DNA of 10,483 bases, taken from the NCBI GenBank assembly GCA_035503055.1, contig DATJTV010000217.1, positions 1 to 10,483 on the forward strand. Reading direction: 5' to 3'. Below are positions 5,926-10,483 of this stretch, one piece after another (within the stretch, counting starts at the first letter, position 1; each line of letters begins with the position of its first letter). The position numbers were made by a program, and so were the translations under genes. The DNA is from JAKAWQ01 sp035503055 (GTDB lineage Bacteria > Pseudomonadota > Alphaproteobacteria > Acetobacterales > Acetobacteraceae). The notes beneath the pieces were generated by a model. That model worked only from the letters and a program-made list of their open reading frames with translations, did no database searches and was not told the origin of the DNA.

Positions 5926-7547
5926 CGGGCACCGTGCCGCTTTTCATCGCGGGCGGTGCCGAGCCGCTCGCCCCGGAAGTGGCGGGGGCGAAGGCCGCGC
6001 AGCTCTCGCGGATGAGCCGGCTCGGCCTGCCCGTGCCGCCCGCGTTCGTCCTGCCCACCTCCCTCTGCGGCCCGGTCAACCGGAGCGAGACGAGCGCGCT
6101 CGCCGCGGTCGATCGCGGCTTGCACGCGGGTATCGCCCGGCTCGAGGAGGAGACGGGCCGCCGCTTCGGCGATCCGCGTGCGCCGCTCCTCGTCTCGGTG
6201 CGCTCGGGCGCCGCGCAATCGATGCCCGGCATGCTGGACACGATCCTCGATGTCGGCCTCAATGAGGCAGCCGTGCACGGCCTGATCGGGCTCACCGGCA
6301 ATCCGCGCCTCGCCTGGGACAGCTACCGCCGCTTCATCCGCGGCTACGCCGAGATCGTGGGCGGCGCGCCGGCGGCGCCGTTCGATGAATGCCTGTCCGA
6401 TATGATACGATCGGAGAACATAATCCGGGAGGACGATCTCGACCCGGAGGCGCTCGAGCGACTCGTGCGGAAGTACCAGGCGATCGCGGCGGAGGCGATG
6501 GGAAGCGCGGTGCCGGAAAGCCCGCACGAGCAGCTCGCCTCGGCCGCGCGCGCGGTCTATCGTTCGTGGGAAACGCAGAGGGCGAAGGAGTATCGCCGCC
6601 TCAACCGGCTGGACGAGCTTGCGGGCACGGCGGTCGCGGTGCAGGCCATGGTTTTCGGCAACGCGGGAGGAAGATCGGGCGCGGGTGTTGCGTTTTCCCG
6701 CAATCCCGCGACCGGTGCGAAGGAGCTCTACGTCGATTTTCTTTTCGACGCCCAGGGCGAGGACGTCGTGGCCGGGCGACGCATGCCGGGCGACGCGGCG
6801 CTGCTCGCCGCACGCCTGCCCGAGGCGGCCAAGGAGTTGGCAGCGGGCGCCGCACGCCTGGAGCGCGAGTTCCGCGATGTCCAGGACATCGAGTTCACGG
6901 TCGAGGAGGGAACTCTCTTCTTCCTCCAGGCGCGCTCGGCCAAACGGACGCCGCGCGCCGCCTTGCGCATCCTCGTCGATCTCGTCTCCGAGGGGTTGCT
7001 CGATCGGGCGACGGCGCGCGAGCGCGGGAATGCGATCGACCCCGAGAGCGCGCGCATCACGCGCTTCGCCGATGACGTGCCGCCGCTCGCCACCGCCATC
7101 TCCGCCGCCCCCGGTGTCGCGAGCGGGCGCGTCGCCTTCGACAGCGCGCGCGCCAAGGCGCTCGCGGCGGCCGGCGATCCGGTGATCCTCGTCCGGCACG
7201 AGACCTCGACCGACGATGTCGCCGGGTTCGCGGTGGCGGCCGGCATCCTCACCGCGGTCGGCGGCCGCACGGCCCACGCCGCGGTGGTCGCGCGCGGGCT
7301 CGGGAAGGTCTGCCTGGTCGGTTGCCGCGAGCTGAAGCTCGACGACCATGGAGGTTCCGCCCACATCGCGGGCAGGAAGATCGCCGAGGGGGACTGGCTC
7401 TCGCTCGACGGCGAGAGCGGCGCAGTCACGCTCGGCCGGCGCGAGATCATCGCGGACCTTCCGCAGGCGGAGCTCGCCGCCATCGCCGCCTGGGGCGAAG
7501 GCGACACTCTTGTCAGTGTCCGAGGATCTGGCCCAGGAACGTCTTGA
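5922..7547 (+). CDS. PPDK-like protein lacking the PEP/pyruvate domain (ATP-grasp plus phosphohistidine domain)
   Basis: The 541-aa product aligns by eye with the first 60% of pyruvate,phosphate dikinase (normally about 870-900 aa). The ATP-grasp half shows GAKAAQLSRMSRLGLPVPPA (22-41), LLVSVRSGAAQSMPGMLDTI (89-108), RLAWDSYRRFIRGYAEIVGG (129-148), QAMVFGNAGGRSGAGVAFSR (241-260), NAQGEDVVAG-type FDAQGEDVVAG (275-285) and QDIEFTVEEGTLFFLQARSA (321-340). The swivelling domain carries the catalytic histidine H452 in GGRTAHAAVVARGLGK, the position expected from the Clostridium enzyme. The chain ends after GDWLSLDGESGAVTLG at the linker that normally leads into the PEP-binding barrel, and no such barrel follows in any frame. 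It should therefore self-phosphorylate from ATP but cannot make PEP. It starts inside the stop of the PhoU-like gene and overlaps the convergent ABC gene by 35 bp, so its last 11 residues are shared sequence. Confidence 0.82.
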   Translation: MTGTVPLFIAGGAEPLAPEVAGAKAAQLSRMSRLGLPVPPAFVLPTSLCGPVNRSETSALAAVDRGLHAGIARLEEETGRRFGDPRAPLLVSVRSGAAQSMPGMLDTILDVGLNEAAVHGLIGLTGNPRLAWDSYRRFIRGYAEIVGGAPAAPFDECLSDMIRSENIIREDDLDPEALERLVRKYQAIAAEAMGSAVPESPHEQLASAARAVYRSWETQRAKEYRRLNRLDELAGTAVAVQAMVFGNAGGRSGAGVAFSRNPATGAKELYVDFLFDAQGEDVVAGRRMPGDAALLAARLPEAAKELAAGAARLEREFRDVQDIEFTVEEGTLFFLQARSAKRTPRAALRILVDLVSEGLLDRATARERGNAIDPESARITRFADDVPPLATAISAAPGVASGRVAFDSARAKALAAAGDPVILVRHETSTDDVAGFAVAAGILTAVGGRTAHAAVVARGLGKVCLVGCRELKLDDHGGSAHIAGRKIAEGDWLSLDGESGAVTLGRREIIADLPQAELAAIAAWGEGDTLVSVRGSGPGTS

Positions 7548-8268
7548 GCCGTTCCGTCTTCGGCGCGCCGAAAAGCTCGGCGGGGCGTCCGGTCTCGACG
7601 ATCTCGCCCATATCCATGAACACCACGCGGTCCGCCACCTGCCGCGCAAAGCCCATCTCGTGCGTCACGCAGACCATCGTCATTCCGCTTTCGGCGAGCT
7701 CGATCATCACGTCGAGCACTTCCTTGATCATCTCGGGATCGAGCGCCGAGGTCGGCTCGTCGAACAGCATGATCTTCGGCCGCATGCAGAGCGCGCGTGC
7801 GATCGCGACGCGCTGCTGCTGCCCGCCCGAGAGCTGGGTCGGGTATTTCGCGGCCTGCTCGGGGATGCGCACGCGGCGGAGGAACTCCATCGCCAGGGCC
7901 TCGGCCTCGGCCTTCTTCATCCGCCGCACATGGATCGGCGCCAGCGTGCAATTCTCGAGGATCGTCAGGTGCGGAAAGAGATTGAAGGACTGGAACACCA
8001 TGCCGACCTCGCGCCGCACGGTATTGAGCGCCCGCGCGTCGTCGGAAAGCTCAGTGCCGTCGACGACGATGCGGCCCTTCTGGTGCGTCTCGAGCCGGTT
8101 GATGCAGCGGATCATCGTCGACTTGCCCGAGCCCGACGGCCCGCACACCACGACGCGCTCGCCGCCGCCGACGGTGAGCGAGATGTCCCGCAGCACCTGA
8201 TGCGTGCCGTACCATTTGTCCACGTGCTCGAGCTGAATTGCCACCTCGGCGCCGCCGTTTATCGCCAT
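7513..8268 (-). CDS. Polar amino-acid type ABC transporter ATP-binding protein
   Basis: The 251-aa product is a complete ATPase of the GlnQ/HisP/AapP/BztD type that powers uptake of polar amino acids. Motifs are intact: Walker A GPSGSGKST (43-51), Q-loop VFQSFNLFPH (91-100), signature LSGGQQQRVAIARAL (146-160), Walker B IMLFDEPTSALDP (167-179) and switch histidine H203 in VTHEMGFARQ. The ATG at 8268 has GGAG 6 bp upstream, and the preceding TAXI gene stops 3 bp before it, so the two are one transcript. Genes of this type normally sit with two permease genes and an ABC binding protein, none of which is in the window. The gene ends within the 3' end of the convergent PPDK-like gene. Confidence 0.92.
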   Translation of the reverse strand: MAINGGAEVAIQLEHVDKWYGTHQVLRDISLTVGGGERVVVCGPSGSGKSTMIRCINRLETHQKGRIVVDGTELSDDARALNTVRREVGMVFQSFNLFPHLTILENCTLAPIHVRRMKKAEAEALAMEFLRRVRIPEQAAKYPTQLSGGQQQRVAIARALCMRPKIMLFDEPTSALDPEMIKEVLDVMIELAESGMTMVCVTHEMGFARQVADRVVFMDMGEIVETGRPAELFGAPKTERLKTFLGQILGH

Positions 8269-8271
8269 TCC

Positions 8272-9252
8272 TTACTCCATCACCAGCCGGTCCGGCAGCG
8301 TCAAGCCGAGCCGGCGATAGTATCGTGCCGCTCCGGGATCGAACGGCAGGAATCGATCCTGCTCGATATTCCGCGCGACCGTCTCCGCCGCCAATGGGAG
8401 CAACCGGGCCATGTGGGGCGCGCCCGCGAGCGCCGCGGCGGTGACCGAATAGACGAGGCTGTCCGGCAGGCCCAGCCGGCAGATCGCGAAATTGAACATC
8501 CCCGGACAGCGAAGCGTCGGCTGCCCGGCGTACGTGCCGGCCGGGATCTCAGTTGCGGAAAGCTCCGGCAGCTCGCGCACCAGGAGGGCCACCTCCTGCT
8601 CCGTGAATCCGAAGAAGCGCAGGTTCGTCCGCTGTGCCAGAGAAGTGAACGCGGGAATCGGCGGTCCGGCGGCCAGGAGACAGGCGTCGATCGCGCCGAC
8701 GGCGAAGGCGTCGGCAAGGTCGGAGAAGCTGCCGAAGCGGAACCCGGCGACCGCGATCCCGAGGATCTGCAGCATGCGCGGGAGGTAGGTCCCGCCGGTT
8801 CCGGATTCGGGCCCGACGCCAACCCGCTTGCCGCCAAGCCCGGCCGCGCTGGCGATCCCGCTCTCTGCGCGGGCGACGCCGTGGAAGGCCGTTTCGTACA
8901 TCGGGAAGATCGCCCGGAAAGTGCGGAACCGGACGCCGTCCGTCCAGGCGCCGCCGCCGGTCCACGCCTCGTGCGCGATGCCGAGCGTCGTCATCCCGAG
9001 ATCGATGGCCCGGCGATCGAGCAGCAGGATGTTCTCGTTCGGCCCCTCGGTCGCCCGGTAGAGCATGTGGACGCCCGTCGCGGCGGCGACGATGGCGCCC
9101 CACGCCTCGCCGTACACCGCATAGGTGCCGCCGGCGCTGCCGGTGCCCATGGTCAGCGCCGCCGGCCAGGCAATGTCGTGCGCCGGGGCCGCCCGCGCGG
9201 CGAACGCACCGGCTGCGGCCGCCAGAACTTGCCGCCGGGCGAAACCGTGCAC
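8272..9252 (-). CDS. TAXI-family (TRAP transporter) periplasmic solute-binding protein
   Basis: The 326-aa product begins with a Tat-like signal, ARRQVLAAAAGAFAARAAPA (5-24), so it is probably exported folded to the periplasm. The TAXI pattern is clear: LTMGTGSAGGTYAVYGEAWG (33-52), then the ATEGPNENILLL stretch (67-78) and LGGKRVGVGPESGTGGTYLP (139-158), the usual ligand-binding loop region. TAXI proteins deliver organic acids such as glutamate or oxoglutarate to a fused 4TM-12TM TRAP membrane protein; the ligand here is unknown. GTG at 9252 gives a classic signal peptide length, and GTG at 9285, with GGGGGAG 9 bp upstream, is an equally possible start. It is followed after 3 bp by an ABC ATPase gene instead of a TRAP permease gene, which is unusual. 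Confidence 0.87.
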   Translation of the reverse strand: MHGFARRQVLAAAAGAFAARAAPAHDIAWPAALTMGTGSAGGTYAVYGEAWGAIVAAATGVHMLYRATEGPNENILLLDRRAIDLGMTTLGIAHEAWTGGGAWTDGVRFRTFRAIFPMYETAFHGVARAESGIASAAGLGGKRVGVGPESGTGGTYLPRMLQILGIAVAGFRFGSFSDLADAFAVGAIDACLLAAGPPIPAFTSLAQRTNLRFFGFTEQEVALLVRELPELSATEIPAGTYAGQPTLRCPGMFNFAICRLGLPDSLVYSVTAAALAGAPHMARLLPLAAETVARNIEQDRFLPFDPGAARYYRRLGLTLPDRLVME

Positions 9253-9398
9253 CCGATCCTGCCGCAAGCCATAGCGATCCGGCACCAGCCCCGGCTCCCC
9301 CTTTTTTGCTCTTCGGAGCCTATCGGTGCGGCGCAGCGTGGTCCACTCGTCGCCGGAGCACGGCGGCGGGTAGAGCGCGCCCGCCTGCCTGCGCCGCC

Positions 9399-9779
9399 TC
9401 ATGCGGGCGGCAGCATCCGTCCAAGCGGCCGGCCGGCGAAGATGTGCACGTGAAAGTGAGGCACCTCCTGATTCGAGTCCGGCCCCATGTTGGCGAGCAG
9501 GCGATACCCCTTCGCCTCGAGCCCGAGGTTCCGCGTCACCGCGCCCACGGCGCGGAAGAAGCCGGCGACTTCCGCCTCTGTCGCGCGCGCGGAAAAATCC
9601 GCGAACGACACGAAGGGCCCCTTCGGGATCACCAGCACATGTACGGGCGCCAGCGGATGGATGTCGTGGAAAGCGAGCGCATGCTCGTCCTCGTGCACCT
9701 TCCGGCACGGGATTTCTCCGCGCAGAATGCGCGCGAAGATGTTGGTCTCGTCGTACGGGGGGAGGCCGCTGACCGCCAT
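9399..9779 (-). CDS. HIT-family nucleotide hydrolase (HinT-like)
   Basis: The 126-aa product is a small cytosolic histidine-triad protein of the HinT branch, which hydrolyses AMP-lysine and other purine nucleoside phosphoramidates. The C-terminal triad is HFHVHIF (108-114), with H110 as the expected nucleophile. The N-terminal NIFARILRGEIPCRKVHEDE (13-32) and central HPLAPVHVLVIPKGPFVSFA (41-60) are diagnostic. The ATG at 9779 is preferred to one at 9830, because AGGAG lies 8 bp upstream, the family N-terminus starts here, and the longer form would run through the start of the divergent gene. The TAXI gene follows after 146 bp on the same strand; co-transcription is possible but there is no functional link I can see. 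Confidence 0.92.
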   Translation of the reverse strand: MAVSGLPPYDETNIFARILRGEIPCRKVHEDEHALAFHDIHPLAPVHVLVIPKGPFVSFADFSARATEAEVAGFFRAVGAVTRNLGLEAKGYRLLANMGPDSNQEVPHFHVHIFAGRPLGRMLPPA

Positions 9780-9787
9780 TGCCAGAT

Positions 9788-9792
9788 CTCCT
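9788..9792 (-). promoter_or_regulatory. Ribosome binding site of the HIT gene
   Basis: AGGAG on the minus strand, 8 bp before the ATG at 9779. It settles the start in favour of the 126-aa form. Confidence 0.7.
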
Positions 9793-9810
9793 GTCGCGGG
9801 AACCGAGGGA

Positions 9811-10251
9811 ATGACGATTGACGTTGCCACACAAGGGCTCGGCGCCGATTCGGTGGTCGAAGCCCTCGGACTAGCCCCGCATCCCGAGGGCGGGCACTAT
9901 CGCGAAACTTGGCGCGAGCGGCCGGCGGATGGCGGCCGCGGCGCCGCAAGCGCGATCCTTTTCCTGCTCGCCGCCGGCGAGGAAAGCGCCTGGCACAAGG
10001 TGGACGCGGCCGAGCTCTGGCTCTGGCATGCGGGCGCGCCGCTCGCGCTCGAACTCTCCCCGCCCCGCACAGCCCTCCGGCTCGGACCGAACCTTGCCGA
10101 GCACGAGACGCTTCAGGGAATCGTGCCCGCCGAGTGCTGGCAAAGCGCCCGCACGCTCGGAGCCTGGACGCTCGTCTCATGCGTCGTGGCACCCGCCTTC
10201 GCGTTCGACGGATTCACCCTCGCCCCGCTCGGCTGGACACCGCCTGGGTAA
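9811..10251 (+). CDS. DUF985 cupin-fold protein
   Basis: The 146-aa product matches the DUF985 (Cupin_5) family of small cytosolic proteins with a single beta-barrel and no settled biochemical role. The family signature is visible: LAPHPEGGHYRETWRE (21-36), then ILFLLAAGEESAWHKVDAAE (49-68) and LWLWHAGAPL (69-78), and near the end TLVSCVVAPAFAFDGFTLAP (120-139). Length and order are normal, so the gene appears intact. The ATG at 9811 follows GAGGGA with almost no spacing, so the ribosome site is imperfect, but the conserved part begins only about 15 residues in and no better start exists. It is divergent from the HIT gene with 31 bp between start codons, so the two promoters must overlap each other or lie within coding sequence. 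Confidence 0.88.
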   Translation: MTIDVATQGLGADSVVEALGLAPHPEGGHYRETWRERPADGGRGAASAILFLLAAGEESAWHKVDAAELWLWHAGAPLALELSPPRTALRLGPNLAEHETLQGIVPAECWQSARTLGAWTLVSCVVAPAFAFDGFTLAPLGWTPPG

Positions 10252-10259
10252 CCGCAGGC

Positions 10260-10280
10260 CAGGGGGGCTCCGCCCCCCTG
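10260..10280. repeat. GC hairpin after the DUF985 gene
   Basis: CAGGGGGGC (10260-10268) pairs perfectly with GCCCCCCTG (10272-10280) across a 3-base loop, 8 bp after the stop of the cupin gene. There is no T-run, so if it ends transcription it is not a standard intrinsic terminator. It may also be part of a REP-like intergenic element together with the next hairpin. Confidence 0.6.
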
Positions 10281-10289
10281 CACCCCCCG

Positions 10290-10309
10290 CTGGGGCCCAG
10301 AGGCCCCAG
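10290..10309. repeat. Second GC hairpin
   Basis: CTGGGGCC (10290-10297) pairs perfectly with GGCCCCAG (10302-10309) across a CAGA loop, 9 bp after the first hairpin. Paired GC stems of this kind are common between genes in GC-rich alphaproteobacteria. Confidence 0.6.
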
Positions 10310-10349
10310 ACCCGCTGACGTTTTGCCCGACCCGGCAGCGAGGCTGACG

Positions 10350-10483
10350 CCCGGCGTTCCAGCGCTATGCCTAGCGTCTCGGTGCGGCATTTGCCCGGCC
10401 CATGCCTTTGGCGCGTACGCGCCAAAGGCATGGGCCGGGCAAAAGCCGCACCGAGACGCAAGGCAAAGCGCTGGAACGCCGGG
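10350..10483. repeat. 134-bp near-perfect palindrome (67-bp arms, no loop)
   Basis: The two arms meet at 10416/10417 inside GGCGCGTACGCGCC. Of 67 base pairs, 64 match; the three exceptions are A opposite A at 10367/10466, 10373/10460 and 10389/10444. The right arm ends at the last base of the window, so the repeat may continue beyond. No reading frame with a recognisable product crosses it. It could be a bidirectional terminator-like cruciform, the fold of a small mobile palindromic element, two element ends in head-to-head contact, or an assembly fold-back. Confidence 0.9.

Noticed and set aside
5727..7649. 640-codon minus-strand open frame opposite the PPDK-like gene
   Set aside because: The opposite strand carries unmistakable PPDK motifs; this frame is a GC-driven mirror.
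9300..9320. Run of T with a small hairpin (GCTC TTCG GAGC), considered as a terminator
   Set aside because: The T-run precedes the hairpin on the plus strand and becomes an A-run after it on the minus strand, so it has the wrong order on both; the stem is only 4 bp.
7348..9453. 701-codon plus-strand open frame opposite the ABC and TAXI genes
   Set aside because: It spans two real minus-strand genes and their junction, and its product shows no domain.
9280..9834. N-terminal extension of the TAXI protein through the HIT gene
   Set aside because: The extension overlaps the HIT gene on the same strand in another frame and has no family similarity; the signal peptide shows the true start is near 9252 or 9285.
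10177..10461. 94-codon minus-strand open frame through the palindrome
   Set aside because: It is composed of hairpin and palindrome sequence plus the mirror of the DUF985 3' end, with no ribosome site or recognisable domain.
1..10483. CRISPR arrays, tRNA or rRNA genes, transposase genes
   Set aside because: No regularly spaced direct repeats, no tRNA cloverleaf or rRNA motif and no transposase or integrase motif were seen on either strand.

Overview
The window is GC-rich (roughly 70% by eye), with GTG starts, ATGA-type overlaps and gene content that point to an alphaproteobacterium. The GC-rich intergenic hairpins would suit Rhodospirillales/Acetobacteraceae or Methylobacteriaceae, but this is an impression and not a placement. 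Nine complete protein genes and one partial gene are supported. No rRNA, tRNA, CRISPR array or transposase was seen.

Left part (1-2231): the tail of a polysaccharide-export type ABC ATPase (2-169, +) is followed by about 490 bp without a convincing gene. That gap holds an AT-rich extended -10 promoter-like island and a repeat-like block with two hairpins. Next come two minus-strand genes in the order SOUL heme-binding-like protein (1429-2082) then ChaC-type gamma-glutamylcyclotransferase (659-1366).

Middle (2232-7547): an FMN-dependent NADH-azoreductase (azoR, -) is divergent from a LysR regulator (+), and the 98-bp gap carries an inverted repeat that is a plausible operator. Downstream on + lies a translationally coupled pair. 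The first is a 645-aa protein with an unrecognised N-terminal region and a PhoU/DUF47-like helical C-terminus. The second is a 541-aa pyruvate,phosphate dikinase relative that keeps the ATP-grasp and phosphohistidine domains but lacks the whole PEP/pyruvate barrel. It cannot be a normal PPDK, so it may pass its phosphate to another acceptor, possibly its partner. This is the most promising candidate for an undescribed system here.

Right part (7513-10483): a minus-strand series runs HIT hydrolase, TAXI-type (TRAP) periplasmic binding protein, then a polar amino-acid type ABC ATPase. The last two genes are 3 bp apart and no permease is present, which is an odd mix of TRAP and ABC parts. The ABC gene overlaps the PPDK-like gene tail to tail by 35 bp. 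A DUF985 cupin gene is divergent from the HIT gene. The window ends in two strong GC hairpins and a 134-bp near-perfect palindrome (67-bp arms, 3 mismatches, no loop) that reaches the last base.
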